Below, one piece after another: positions 33,798-42,954 of a stretch of DNA of 62,456 nucleotides. Made by a program: the position numbers and the translations under genes. Source of the stretch: Treponema sp. (lineage in GTDB: Bacteria; Spirochaetota; Spirochaetia; Treponematales; Treponemataceae); contig JAEDDW010000005.1 of NCBI GenBank assembly GCA_016293645.1, forward strand, positions 1 to 62,456, given 5' to 3'. The notes under the pieces were generated by a model that ran no database searches, was not told where the DNA came from, and saw nothing but the letters and a program-made list of their open reading frames with translations. The first letter of the stretch is position 1. Each line of letters starts with the position of its first letter.

Positions 33798-34435
33798 TAT
33801 TTAGCCTCCTTTTCATCAGCATAGAATTCAGAAAGATTCTTTGCAGCGCTTTCGAGCATGATGATCTTTCTGGCGTAGAAGAGATCGTGTGCACGAAGAC
33901 GATTGAAAGACAAGAATGAAAGTGTAGGAATATTTCTTCCTGCGAGCTTGATTTTTGCATCATCATCCTTAAGAAGGATTACTGTGCGTGTATCCTTTGC
34001 GAAATTATTGAGGATCTTTACAAGGTCCTTTGTTTTTCCGCTTTCTACAGTGAAGTCTTCAACTACTGTAAGGATGTCGCTCTGTGCTCTCATGCTGAGG
34101 ATTGTCTTCATAGCAAGGCGCTTTTCTTTCTTAGGAATTGCATAGCTGTAATCACGTGGTTTTGGTCCAAAGATTGTACCGCCGCCAACGCAAAGTGGAG
34201 ACTTCTTGTCACCACGACGAGCATTACCTGTTCCCTTCTGCTTGTAAGGCTTTGCATTTGAACCATGAACTTCTGCACGTGTCTTTGTACATGCTGTACC
34301 AACACGCATATTTGCCAATTCATTTGTGATGGCATAGTAGATTACATCTTCGTTGACTGGAAGGTTGAAAACTTTGTCATCAAGATTGATTGTTCTGAGT
34401 TCTTTGCCATCGATTGAATAGACTTTCTTTTCCAT
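33797..34435 (-). CDS. rplD: Ribosomal protein L4
   Basis: A 212-residue tunnel protein; in E. coli it also represses the S10 operon with NusA. The extended loop KQKGTGNARRGDKKSPLCVG (about 82-101) and the C-terminal LSFNRLRAHDLFYARKIIML are diagnostic. Confidence 0.97.
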   Translation of the reverse strand: MEKKVYSIDGKELRTINLDDKVFNLPVNEDVIYYAITNELANMRVGTACTKTRAEVHGSNAKPYKQKGTGNARRGDKKSPLCVGGGTIFGPKPRDYSYAIPKKEKRLAMKTILSMRAQSDILTVVEDFTVESGKTKDLVKILNNFAKDTRTVILLKDDDAKIKLAGRNIPTLSFLSFNRLRAHDLFYARKIIMLESAAKNLSEFYADEKEAK

Positions 34436-34452
34436 AATACTATTCCCCCGAC

Positions 34453-35076
34453 CTACTTTCTCTTAACTGCTGTCTTAACGATAAGAGTACAGTTCTTTAC
34501 ACCAGGAACTGCTCCACGTACCATCAAAACATTCAGCTCAGGGTCAACTTTAATAACCTTGAGATTCTGTACTGTAACACGGTCAGAACCCATACGACCA
34601 GGCATCTTAATGTTCTTAAGTGTGTGTCCTGGAGTTGTACAACATCCTGTACCGCCGGCTTCTCTGTGGAACTTTGAACCGTGAGTTGCGCGTCCACCAT
34701 GGAAACCCCATCTCTTCATTACACCCTGGAAACCTTTACCCTTAGAGGTAGCAGTTACGTCGATGAAACGAACCTTTTCAAACAATTCAACACCAAGCTT
34801 GTCGCCTACGTTAACTTCCACTTCGTAGTCGCGGAATTCCTTCAACTGGCGCTTTGGTGTAATGTTTTCTGGAAACTGCTTTGCATATGGCTTTGTTACA
34901 TGCTTAGCTTTCATTTCGCCAAGACCAAGAACAACAGCGTCATAACCGCACTTTTCCTTTGTCTTTGTAGCAACAACAGTGTTAGGTTCAACATGGATCA
35001 CGGTTACTGGAATCAGATTGCCGTTTTCGTCAAAAACCTGTGTCATTCCTACTTTTTTTGCCATCAGACCTTTCAT
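34453..35076 (-). CDS. rplC: Ribosomal protein L3
   Basis: A 207-residue early-assembly protein near the peptidyl transferase centre. MAKKVGMTQVFDENGNLIPV follows a three-residue extension (MKG-L), and GFQGVMKRWGFHGGRATHGS plus GRMGSDRVTVQNLKV are typical. The methylated Gln of the E. coli protein falls in a GG-T-G loop that is changed here to HREAGGTGCCTTPG. Confidence 0.98.
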   Translation of the reverse strand: MKGLMAKKVGMTQVFDENGNLIPVTVIHVEPNTVVATKTKEKCGYDAVVLGLGEMKAKHVTKPYAKQFPENITPKRQLKEFRDYEVEVNVGDKLGVELFEKVRFIDVTATSKGKGFQGVMKRWGFHGGRATHGSKFHREAGGTGCCTTPGHTLKNIKMPGRMGSDRVTVQNLKVIKVDPELNVLMVRGAVPGVKNCTLIVKTAVKRK

Positions 35077-35185
35077 CTGAATCTCCTATTTGGAAGTACA
35101 AACCTTCTGTCTGTATTCCCATCGGCCGCCATCCCCGATCCAGGGGACCGTTACCGTTTTTTTTAAGCCGCTCTACGAGCCGCTA

Positions 35186-35497
35186 TTAAAACTGTTTAAT
35201 TTCTACGTCAACACCTGCAGGAAGTTCAAGCTTCATCAAAGAATCCATTACTTCTGAGCTAGGTTCGATGATGTCGATGAGACGCTTGTGTGTTCTCATT
35301 TCGAACTGCTCACGTGACTTCTTGTTTACGAAAACTGAACGAAGTACTGTGATCTTGTTGATTCTTGTAGGGAGCGGAATTGGTCCTGAAACCTCAGCCC
35401 CTGCTGACTTTACCTGCTGTACGATATCCTTTGCGCTCTGATCGATGAGTGATACATCAAATGCACGAAGGTGTACACGAATCTTGCCGTTTGCCAT
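35186..35497 (-). CDS. rpsJ: Ribosomal protein S10 (NusE)
   Basis: A 103-residue head protein that doubles as NusE, the partner of NusB on boxA RNA. IRVHLRAFDVSLIDQSAKDI, GPIPLPTRINKITVLRS and TTHKRLIDI-type segment (here MRTHKRLIDI) are present. It is the second gene of the run whose leader carries a boxA-like element. The 109-bp gap to rplC holds a CCCC/GGGG hairpin but no gene. Confidence 0.98.
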   Translation of the reverse strand: MANGKIRVHLRAFDVSLIDQSAKDIVQQVKSAGAEVSGPIPLPTRINKITVLRSVFVNKKSREQFEMRTHKRLIDIIEPSSEVMDSLMKLELPAGVDVEIKQF

Positions 35498-35555
35498 GAC
35501 TTACTCCACTTGAATGAAGAGGCCTTTGAGAACCCCTTCATTCGTTCATTAAAAA

Positions 35556-36743
35556 CTATTCGATGATCTTTGTAACCTGGCCAGAAGCGATTGTGCGTCC
35601 GCCTTCACGGATAGCGAGCTTGAGACCTTCGTCCATAGCGATTGGGTGGATAAGTTCACCGATGATCTTAACGTTGTCACCTGGCTTAACCATGTCTACA
35701 CCAGCTTCGAGGTTTACTGTACCAGTAATATCTGTTGTTCTGAAGTAGAACTGTGGGCGGTAACCTGTGAAGAATGGGCTGTGGCGTCCACCTTCCTTTT
35801 CTGTAAGAACGTAGATCTGAGCTTCGAACTTTGTGTGTGGGTTGATTGACTTTGGAGCTGCGAGAACCTGACCACGGATAACGTCCTTCTTTTCAATACC
35901 ACGAACGAGGATACCAGCGTTGTCACCAGCCCATCCTTCCTGGAGTGTCTTGTTGAACATTTCGATACCAGTAACTGTTGTATCCTGTGTTGGGCGGATA
36001 CCAACGATCTGTACTGCATCACCCATGTGTACTACACCACGTTCGATACGTCCAGTAACAACTGTACCACGACCTGTGATTGTGAAGATGTCTTCGATTG
36101 GCATCAAGAATGGCTTCTGGTCATCGCGAACTGGATCGTCAAACCATGTATCCATTGCTGTAAGGAGTTCTTCGATACACTTTGTGTTTTCTGGAGTTGG
36201 TTCGTTAAGAGCCTTGAATGCAGAACCCTTAATGATTGGTGTGTCAGCCGAGAAGCCGTAAGACTGGATTGTATCCTTAACATCTTCTTCAACCATCATG
36301 AGCATTTCTTCATCGCCGTCAAGAGCATCAACCTTGTTAAGGAATACGATGATCTTTGGTACACCTACCTGGCGAGCGAGAAGAAGGTGTTCCTTTGTCT
36401 GAGCCATAACACCGTCTGTTGCAGCGATAACGAGGATAGAACCATCCATCTGAGCAGCACCAGTAATCATGTTCTTGATGTAGTCAGCATGTCCTGGACA
36501 GTCGATGTGAGCATAGTGTCTCTTGTCTGACTGATACTCAAGGTGACGAGAGTTGATTGTGATACCACGTGCCTTCTCTTCTGGAGCATTATCAATTTCA
36601 TCGTACTTGAGAACCTTGTCACCGTACTTGTTACCACAATATGTTGTGATAGCAGCTGACAATGTAGTCTTACCATGGTCAACGTGACCGATAGTACCAA
36701 CGTTCATGTGAGGTTTTGTTCTGTTGAACTCTTCCTTAGCCAT
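35556..36743 (-). CDS. tuf: Elongation factor Tu
   Basis: The 395-residue GTPase that delivers aminoacyl-tRNA. G motifs: GHVDHGKTT (about 19-27), DCPGHADY (about 81-88) and NKVDALDGDEE (about 136). It keeps the C-terminal domains that bind tRNA (GGRHSPFFTGYRPQFYFR). It heads the S10 superoperon, 58 bp before rpsJ, and fusA is not adjacent, unlike the classical str operon. Confidence 0.98.
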   Translation of the reverse strand: MAKEEFNRTKPHMNVGTIGHVDHGKTTLSAAITTYCGNKYGDKVLKYDEIDNAPEEKARGITINSRHLEYQSDKRHYAHIDCPGHADYIKNMITGAAQMDGSILVIAATDGVMAQTKEHLLLARQVGVPKIIVFLNKVDALDGDEEMLMMVEEDVKDTIQSYGFSADTPIIKGSAFKALNEPTPENTKCIEELLTAMDTWFDDPVRDDQKPFLMPIEDIFTITGRGTVVTGRIERGVVHMGDAVQIVGIRPTQDTTVTGIEMFNKTLQEGWAGDNAGILVRGIEKKDVIRGQVLAAPKSINPHTKFEAQIYVLTEKEGGRHSPFFTGYRPQFYFRTTDITGTVNLEAGVDMVKPGDNVKIIGELIHPIAMDEGLKLAIREGGRTIASGQVTKIIE

Positions 36744-37147
36744 GATTTTTCTCCTTGCCTTACAGTTTAAACTGCGGCATATAAAAATTATTTTATGTGT
36801 TGCACTTTAAGCCAGAAAACACCAAACCTGAAAGGCTTCAGCATCTTCGCAACCACACTTTACCTGTATTAATGAGATGAACTAGATTGATTGGACAATT
36901 TATTTCACCTGTTTCATCTATTCGAAGCAGTTGTTCCGTATCACCTGTCATCTTCATGAACTGAAAACCGGTATGATATCAGTAACTATCATTCACTGGC
37001 GTGAAATCCGTCAGAATCACCGAATCTCAGTTTATATATAGAAGAAAACTAACAGCTTTCTTCTCTGCATCCGGGTGTAGCAATCTGCTGACTTTTACAT
37101 TAGCTTTACGATTTCTACCAGACAGTCATAAAAAACCGTCCGTCTGA
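36744..37147 (-). other. Long untranslated leader of tuf
   Basis: About 460 nt separate the tuf promoter from its ATG. No credible gene is seen. A 39-codon frame (about 36846-36965 on the minus strand) has no ribosome site. A CAGAC/GTCTG hairpin at about 37125-37148 has T6 in its loop, so it is not a standard terminator. Confidence 0.5.
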
Positions 37148-37180
37148 CTTCTCAAAGAACCCGTTGTGTTGAAACACAAC
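37148..37180 (-). promoter_or_regulatory. rrn-like boxB-boxA antitermination element in the tuf-S10 leader
   Basis: On the minus strand a perfect hairpin GTTGTGTTTCAACACAAC (37163-37180, boxB-like) is followed 2 bases later by GTTCTTTGAGAAG (37148-37160), close to the GTTCTTTGAAAACT boxA of many rRNA leaders. The order, spacing and distance from the promoter (about 45-60 nt) match rrn nut-like sites. NusB-S10 binding is the predicted function. Confidence 0.6.
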
Positions 37181-37211
37181 TCACCCACTAAGGGTGGTAT
37201 ACAACGCCCAT

Positions 37212-37240
37212 TTTATACTATTTATTTGAAATATGTTCAA
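37212..37240 (-). promoter_or_regulatory. Promoter of the tuf-S10 superoperon
   Basis: TTGAAC, 17 bp, TATAAA on the minus strand. The bases just upstream are rich in A/T tracts (AAAATTATATAAAAAAT), like an UP element. It lies between the str terminator and the boxB/boxA element. Confidence 0.7.
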
Positions 37241-37312
37241 TAGGGAAAGTGATTTTTTATATAATTTTCTTAAGATCAGATTGCTGATTGATTACGCTAA
37301 AAATACCTGTTA

Positions 37313-37345
37313 AATAAAAAAAAGACGCCCAGACCGGGCGCCTTT
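37313..37345 (-). terminator. Terminator after rpsG
   Basis: GGCGCCC pairs with GGGCGTC across GGTCT (one G-T pair) and T8 follows on the minus strand. It separates the rpsL-rpsG unit from the tuf promoter. Confidence 0.85.
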
Positions 37346-37370
37346 GTCTGTCTGGGGAAAACCCCTTTGA

Positions 37371-37841
37371 CTAGAAGCGGAAGTGAGCAAAAGCCTTGTT
37401 TGCTTCTGCCATCTTGTGTGTATCTTCCTTCTTCTTATATGCAGAACCTGTGTTGTTGAAAGCATCGAAGATTTCAGCAGCAAGTGTTTCTGCCATACCA
37501 TGACCGTTGCGTGCACGAGCAGCTGCGATCATCCATCTCATTCCGAGAGCTTCACGACGAGCTTCACGGATTTCGATAGGTACCTGGTATGTTGCACCAC
37601 CAACGCGACGAGACTTAACTTCTACGCTTGGCTTTACATTATCAAGGGCTTTCAAGAATACTTCGAGAGGATCCTTGTCAGTCTTTGTCTTAAGCTTGTC
37701 AAGTGCATCATAGATAACACGCTGACAAACTGCTTTCTTTCCATCAAGCATCATGCGGCAAACGAACTTAGAGATTACCACACTGTTGTATCTTTCATCC
37801 GGCATAACTGGACGATTAACTGATTTCTTATGTCTTCCCAT
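37371..37841 (-). CDS. rpsG: Ribosomal protein S7
   Basis: A 156-residue head-assembly protein at the E/P site. PVMPDERYNSVVISKFVCRM, GGATYQVPIEIREARREALG and the C-terminal KKEDTHKMAEANKAFAHFRF are standard. It is the last gene of the str unit; fusA does not follow. Confidence 0.98.
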   Translation of the reverse strand: MGRHKKSVNRPVMPDERYNSVVISKFVCRMMLDGKKAVCQRVIYDALDKLKTKTDKDPLEVFLKALDNVKPSVEVKSRRVGGATYQVPIEIREARREALGMRWMIAAARARNGHGMAETLAAEIFDAFNNTGSAYKKKEDTHKMAEANKAFAHFRF

Positions 37842-37861
37842 AGTTAAACTCCTCTTAAAAA

Positions 37862-38236
37862 TTATGCCTTAGGCTTTTTAGCACCGTACTTAGAACGAGC
37901 GCGCTTGCGTCCGTCTACACCGAGTGTATCTTTTGTACCACGGATGATGTGATAGCGTACACCAGGAAGATCCTTAACACGTCCACCACGAACGAGAACA
38001 ACTGAGTGTTCCTGAAGGTTGTGTCCAATACCTGGAATGTAAGCTGTTACTTCAATACCATTGCTCAAGCGAACACGAGCAATCTTACGAAGAGCCGAGT
38101 TTGGTTTCTTAGGTGTCATTGTCATAACGCGAGTGCAAACGCCACGCTTCTGTGGGCAAGACTGAAGGGCTGGAGCCTTAGTTCTTTTTGCAGATGACTG
38201 ACGACCTTTACGAATTAACTGATTAATTGTAGGCAT
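37862..38236 (-). CDS. rpsL: Ribosomal protein S12
   Basis: A 124-residue decoding-site protein. Lys is present at both classical streptomycin positions (PKKPNSALRK for K43 and GGRVKDLPGVRYH for K88), so no ribosomal streptomycin resistance is predicted. It also contains the modified-Asp loop (RVKDLPG). AGGAG precedes the ATG. Confidence 0.98.
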   Translation of the reverse strand: MPTINQLIRKGRQSSAKRTKAPALQSCPQKRGVCTRVMTMTPKKPNSALRKIARVRLSNGIEVTAYIPGIGHNLQEHSVVLVRGGRVKDLPGVRYHIIRGTKDTLGVDGRKRARSKYGAKKPKA

Positions 38237-38297
38237 CGCCTATTCTCCTATTTTAATTGGGCAGCACTCCCAAAAATAAAACAAAACAAGTTGGAAA

Positions 38298-38327
38298 ATT
38301 ATACTGAATTCCGTAAATACCGGTCAA
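38298..38327 (-). promoter_or_regulatory. rpsL-rpsG promoter
   Basis: TTGACC, 18 bp, TATAAT on the minus strand, about 60 nt before rpsL. AAATTC lies three bases upstream of the -35 and is the first unit of the phased array. Confidence 0.7.
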
Positions 38328-38416
38328 GGGAATTTACAGGAATTCAGCAGCTACAAGTGAAAAATTCCACGGAATTTCCGTAAATTCTTTTGGAATTCAT
38401 GGAAAACCAAGGAATT
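38328..38416. repeat. Helically phased AATT(C) array upstream of the rpsL promoter
   Basis: AATT tracts start at 38331, 38341, 38363, 38373, 38383, 38394 and 38413 (and at 38307 and 38297 within the promoter). Spacings are 10, 22, 10, 10, 11 and 19 bp, all near whole turns of the helix. Most units read GAATTC, AAATTCC or their complements. Confidence 0.7.
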
Positions 38417-38466
38417 TACAGGCAAGCAAGGCAGAACAAGGTAGTTCCGCCTGCCATAATCCTGAA

Positions 38467-41400
38467 TTATTCGTCATCAGAAGCAGAGTCTGCCATTGGC
38501 TGTACAGCCTGCAAAGCTTCCGCTTCCTTCTGTTCAAGCATACGCTGTTCAAGGATTTCCTTCATCTTTGCATCAAGGTCTGTTGCAGAGTTGTCGAAAA
38601 GCTTTACGTTGCTGTAACGGCGGATACCACTACCAGCCGGGATTCTATGACCGATGATAATGTTTTCCTTAAGTCCATGAAGGTGGTCTACCTTTCCTTC
38701 GATGGCAGCATTTGTAAGTACACGTGTTGTTTCCTGGAATGAACATGCAGAGATGAATGAATCTGCTGCAAGGGCTGCCTTTGTGATACCCTGGAACATA
38801 GGGCGTGCAATGGCTGGCTGTCCACCTTCAGAGATGACACGTTCATTCTCTTCACGGAATGAATACTTGTCCACCTGCTGTCCATATCTGAACTTTGTAT
38901 CACCTACAGAGATGACTTCAACCTTCTTGAGCATCTGGCGGATGATTGTACCGATATGCTTGTCGTTGATGTCTACGTTCTGTGCGCGGTAAACGCTCTG
39001 GATTTCATCCATAAGGAAGTTCTGGAGATTGTCTTCACCAAGTACTGAAAGTACATCATGTGCGTCGATTGAACCGTCACAAAGCTTTTCACCTGCGACA
39101 ACCTTATCGCCGTCACGGACAAGAAGACGTTTTACCATTGGAACAAGATGGTTGAATTCCTTTCCGTATTCATCCTTGACAATGACTGTTCTCTTTCCCT
39201 TTACGATCTTGCCGAAAGAAACTGTACCTGTAATCTGTGCGATTACTGCAGGATTCTTTGGCTTGCGGGCTTCAAAGAGTTCAGATACACGTGGAAGACC
39301 GAGAGTGATATCGTTAGCCTTTGCTGCAGCCTTTGCCATCTTGGCGAGTGTAGTTCCGGCTTCAACCTTACCTTTATCCTTGATATCGTTGCTCAAGAGA
39401 GCTCCAACTGGCATATGGTAAGATGCATATTCATTTCCGTCTTCGTCAGTGATGCGGATACGTGGCTGTTTTACATCAAGGTGGAGATCAGAGATACGGC
39501 GTTCAACGTTGCCTGTCTGCTTGTCTTCCTTAACCTCAAGAGTAATGCCATCAATGATGTCTTCATAGTGGATATAACCGGATACTTCAGCAATGATTGG
39601 TTCTGAGTATGGGTCGAATTCACCTACGGCCTCACGTGCCTTTGCGACACATTCTGCACCGACATATTTTGAGTAGACAATTGAACCGTTGGCAATTTCA
39701 ACATCCTGGTCATTGCTTGTAAGGTAAATTGTCTTTCCTCTGATGATGATGCGGCCTGCGTCAGAGGCAAGAACTTCCTGTCCCTTGTGCTTGTAGATTA
39801 CGTTGTCCTTACGAACACGTGCTCCATCAGCTACCACGACCTCATCGCCTGAATCAACAGTATAAGTGTTGAAGAGCTTTGTCACCACCATCTTTCCACG
39901 ACGTGTAAAGAGCCAGTCACCGTTCTTCTTTTCTACATGTGTACCTTCAAGGCTCTGGATGAATACATCGTAGTTCATTGCGATGTGGTTGTCTCTCTGG
40001 CTTGATTCAGCGGCACCACCAGTATGGAATGTACGGAGTGTAAGCTGTGTACCTGGCTGACCGATTGACTGGGCAGCGATTGTTCCGACTGCTTCACCGA
40101 TTTCGACGATCTTGTTGCGTGCAAGGTCCTTGCCGTAGCACTTAACACAGATACCGTGCTTGCTTTCACAAGTAAGAACTGTGCGGAGTTTTACTTTTTC
40201 TACACCGGCATTATCGATTTTTTCAGCAAGGTGCTCATCGATGTACTGGTTGACATCACAGAGCAGTTCACCAGTTACAGGGTCGATGATTCTTTCGATC
40301 GGATAGTGTCCTGCAATACGCTTTGCAAGAGGAACCTTGACTTCATCGCCTTCCTTGATTGCCGAGTAGTAGATACCATTGATTGTACCACAGTCATCTT
40401 CATTAACAACTACATCCTGGGCAACATCAACGAGACGACGTGTCATGTAACCTGCGTCGGCTGTCTTGAGGGCTGTATCGGAAAGACCCTTGCGGGCACC
40501 GTTAGATGAGATGAAGTATTCGATAACCGAAAGACCTTCCTTGAAGTTTGCCTTGATAGGAAGTTCAATGATTGCTCCGTTAGGCTTCTGCATCAAACCA
40601 CGCATGGCGGCAAGCTGAGAGATCTGCTTCTTGGAACCACGGGCACCGGAGATAGCCATCATGTAGATGGTATTGAATCCGTCTTTGTCCTTACCCATCT
40701 TGTCATACATGAGGTTTGTAAGGTTGTCTGTAGTCTTTTCCCAGATAGCGATCGATCTGTTATAGCGTTCTTCTTCTGTGATGACACCGTCTTTGTTCTG
40801 CTTGACGATTCTTTCAACTTCAGCATTTGCCTCGTCGATCATCTGTTTCTTTTCAGCCGGAACAACGATATCGTCCATGGAAAGAGTTGCACCATAGAAA
40901 GTTGCATTCTTATAACCAGTTGCCTTGATTGCATCGAGCATCTGAATTGTGAGCCATGCACGGTCTACGGAATAGAGGGCCGGGATAAGTTTCCTTATCT
41001 TGCTTTCCTCGATTGGAGTTTCTCTATTGAAGATCTTGTTGATCTGTGCAATTGCATCGTCATCATTCATAACCTTTTCGAGAGTTTCCGGATCCATTGT
41101 TGTGGCTCCGAATTTTTCTTCGATAAGGGCCTTGATACGCTTGTCGGAAGTCTGTTCGTTATGGTAAACGCTCTCAATCATCTTCTTGAGGGCCTTGTCT
41201 CCCATCTGCTCGTTGTAGAAGTCAACTTCTTCCGGCATTGATTCGTTGAATGCCATGCGACCAGCAGATGTAAGGATATATCTGTCCTCAGGATTGCTGT
41301 CCTTGTTTACGCACTTGCCAAGAATATTCTTGTGGATCTTGATTTCTGCCTGCCAGTCAATTGAACCTGAAGAAGCAGCAAGACGAACTTCGTCTGCAGA

Positions 41401-42954
41401 AGAGAAGAACTTTCCAGTTCCCTTTGCTTCAGGTTTGATTGATGTCATGTAGTAGATACCGAGAACCATGTCCTGTGATGGAGCCACGATTGTGTTTCCG
41501 TTTGCAGGGTCAAGAAGGTTTCTTGCTGAAAGCATCAATGTCCAGCATTCCATCTGTGCAGCCTGTGTAAGAGGAACGTGGATGGCCATCTGGTCACCAT
41601 CGAAGTCGGCATTGAAAGCCTTACATGCGAGTGGGTGAAGCTTGAGGGCCTTTCCAGGAACAAGAACAGGTTCAAATGCCTGGATACCAAGGCGGTGGAG
41701 GGTCGGAGCACGGTTAAGCATGACCGGATGTTCGCGAACTACTTCGTCAAGGATATTGAATACGGCTTCGTCTTCGCTTTCTACGAGAGATCTTGCCTTC
41801 TTGATGTTGAATACGATTCCGTTGTCGACAAGCTTCTTCATGATGAAAGGCTTGAAGAGTTCAAGAGCCATCTTTTCAGGAAGACCGCACTGCCAGAGCT
41901 TGAGTTCCGGACCGACAACGATTACGGAACGACCAGAGTAGTCTACGCGCTTACCGAGGAGGTTCTGGCGGAAACGACCCTGCTTACCCTTAAGCATGTC
42001 GGAGATTGACTTGAGCGGACGGTTTGCAGCTCCCTTGAGAACACGCTGCTTGCGCTTTGAGTTGTCAAAGAGCGAATCAACAGCTTCCTGGAGCATGCGC
42101 TTTTCGTTGCGGATGATGATATCCGGAGCAGAAAGTCCCTGAAGTTTCTTGAGACGGTTGTTTCTATTGATGACACGACGATAAAGGTCGTTGAGGTCAG
42201 ATGTTGCAAAACGTCCACCATCAAGCTGAACCATTGGACGAAGATCAGGCGGAATTACAGGAATCACGTCAAGGATCATCCATGATGGCTTGTTGTCAGA
42301 GCTGCGGAAATTCTCAACGATTTCAATTCTCTTGAGAAGACGCTTGTCTGATTTTGGCCCCTTCTCAATCATCTTTGCACGAAGTTCTGCAGAGAGAGCA
42401 TCGAGGTCGATTGTTTCAAGAAGAGTCTTGATGGCTTCAGCACCCATACCGGCTGTGAAAGATCCGCCATAGCGTTCTTCTGCTGCCTGATATTCATCTT
42501 CTGTGAGAAGGTCATTCTTTTTAAGGTCTGTGTCACCCGGTTCAATGACGATATACTTTTCGTAGTACAGGATTGAACGGAGATGAGCAACAGGGAGATC
42601 AAGAAGAAGACCCATACGGCTAGGAACTGAGTGATAGTACCAGATGTGGCTTACCGGAGCTGCAAGATCAATGTGACCTGTACGTTCACGGCGAACCTTG
42701 AAATGAGTAACTTCAACACCACAGCGGTCACAGACAACACCCTTGTAACGGATGCTCTTGAATTTACCGCAGTAACATTCCCATTCCTTTGTAGTACCGA
42801 AGATCTTTTCACAGAAGAGACCTTCCCTCTCCGGACGGAGAGTACGGTAATTGATTGTCTCAGGCTTTTTTACTTCGCCGTAAGACCATGAACGGATATT
42901 TTCCGGTGAGGCAAGTTTGATTTTAAGACTTGAAAAATCCTGAATATCACGCAT
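38467..42954 (-). CDS. rpoC: RNA polymerase beta-prime subunit
   Basis: The 1495-residue catalytic subunit. It has the N-terminal zinc ribbon (CYCGKFKSIRYKGVVCDRCG), the active-site AFNADFDGDQMAIHVPL triad of Asp, the second zinc site (CESKHGICVKC) and the trigger loop (GEAVGTIAAQSIGQPGTQLT). The length is slightly above the common 1400. The start overlaps rpoB by 8 bp. No terminator of good quality is seen before rpsL. Confidence 0.98.
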   Translation of the reverse strand: MRDIQDFSSLKIKLASPENIRSWSYGEVKKPETINYRTLRPEREGLFCEKIFGTTKEWECYCGKFKSIRYKGVVCDRCGVEVTHFKVRRERTGHIDLAAPVSHIWYYHSVPSRMGLLLDLPVAHLRSILYYEKYIVIEPGDTDLKKNDLLTEDEYQAAEERYGGSFTAGMGAEAIKTLLETIDLDALSAELRAKMIEKGPKSDKRLLKRIEIVENFRSSDNKPSWMILDVIPVIPPDLRPMVQLDGGRFATSDLNDLYRRVINRNNRLKKLQGLSAPDIIIRNEKRMLQEAVDSLFDNSKRKQRVLKGAANRPLKSISDMLKGKQGRFRQNLLGKRVDYSGRSVIVVGPELKLWQCGLPEKMALELFKPFIMKKLVDNGIVFNIKKARSLVESEDEAVFNILDEVVREHPVMLNRAPTLHRLGIQAFEPVLVPGKALKLHPLACKAFNADFDGDQMAIHVPLTQAAQMECWTLMLSARNLLDPANGNTIVAPSQDMVLGIYYMTSIKPEAKGTGKFFSSADEVRLAASSGSIDWQAEIKIHKNILGKCVNKDSNPEDRYILTSAGRMAFNESMPEEVDFYNEQMGDKALKKMIESVYHNEQTSDKRIKALIEEKFGATTMDPETLEKVMNDDDAIAQINKIFNRETPIEESKIRKLIPALYSVDRAWLTIQMLDAIKATGYKNATFYGATLSMDDIVVPAEKKQMIDEANAEVERIVKQNKDGVITEEERYNRSIAIWEKTTDNLTNLMYDKMGKDKDGFNTIYMMAISGARGSKKQISQLAAMRGLMQKPNGAIIELPIKANFKEGLSVIEYFISSNGARKGLSDTALKTADAGYMTRRLVDVAQDVVVNEDDCGTINGIYYSAIKEGDEVKVPLAKRIAGHYPIERIIDPVTGELLCDVNQYIDEHLAEKIDNAGVEKVKLRTVLTCESKHGICVKCYGKDLARNKIVEIGEAVGTIAAQSIGQPGTQLTLRTFHTGGAAESSQRDNHIAMNYDVFIQSLEGTHVEKKNGDWLFTRRGKMVVTKLFNTYTVDSGDEVVVADGARVRKDNVIYKHKGQEVLASDAGRIIIRGKTIYLTSNDQDVEIANGSIVYSKYVGAECVAKAREAVGEFDPYSEPIIAEVSGYIHYEDIIDGITLEVKEDKQTGNVERRISDLHLDVKQPRIRITDEDGNEYASYHMPVGALLSNDIKDKGKVEAGTTLAKMAKAAAKANDITLGLPRVSELFEARKPKNPAVIAQITGTVSFGKIVKGKRTVIVKDEYGKEFNHLVPMVKRLLVRDGDKVVAGEKLCDGSIDAHDVLSVLGEDNLQNFLMDEIQSVYRAQNVDINDKHIGTIIRQMLKKVEVISVGDTKFRYGQQVDKYSFREENERVISEGGQPAIARPMFQGITKAALAADSFISACSFQETTRVLTNAAIEGKVDHLHGLKENIIIGHRIPAGSGIRRYSNVKLFDNSATDLDAKMKEILEQRMLEQKEAEALQAVQPMADSASDDE

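Noticed and set aside
35077..35185. Terminator in the rplC-rpsJ gap
   Set aside because: The T-run (about 35155) is on the plus strand, while both genes are on the minus strand; the CCCC/GGGG hairpin has no minus-strand T-run.
36846..36965. A 39-codon ORF in the tuf leader
   Set aside because: No ribosome site, no recognisable protein pattern, and an unremarkable length for chance.
37100..37150. Terminator in the tuf leader at the T6 run
   Set aside because: The six T lie in the loop of a CAGAC/GTCTG hairpin, not after a stem, so a normal terminator is not formed.
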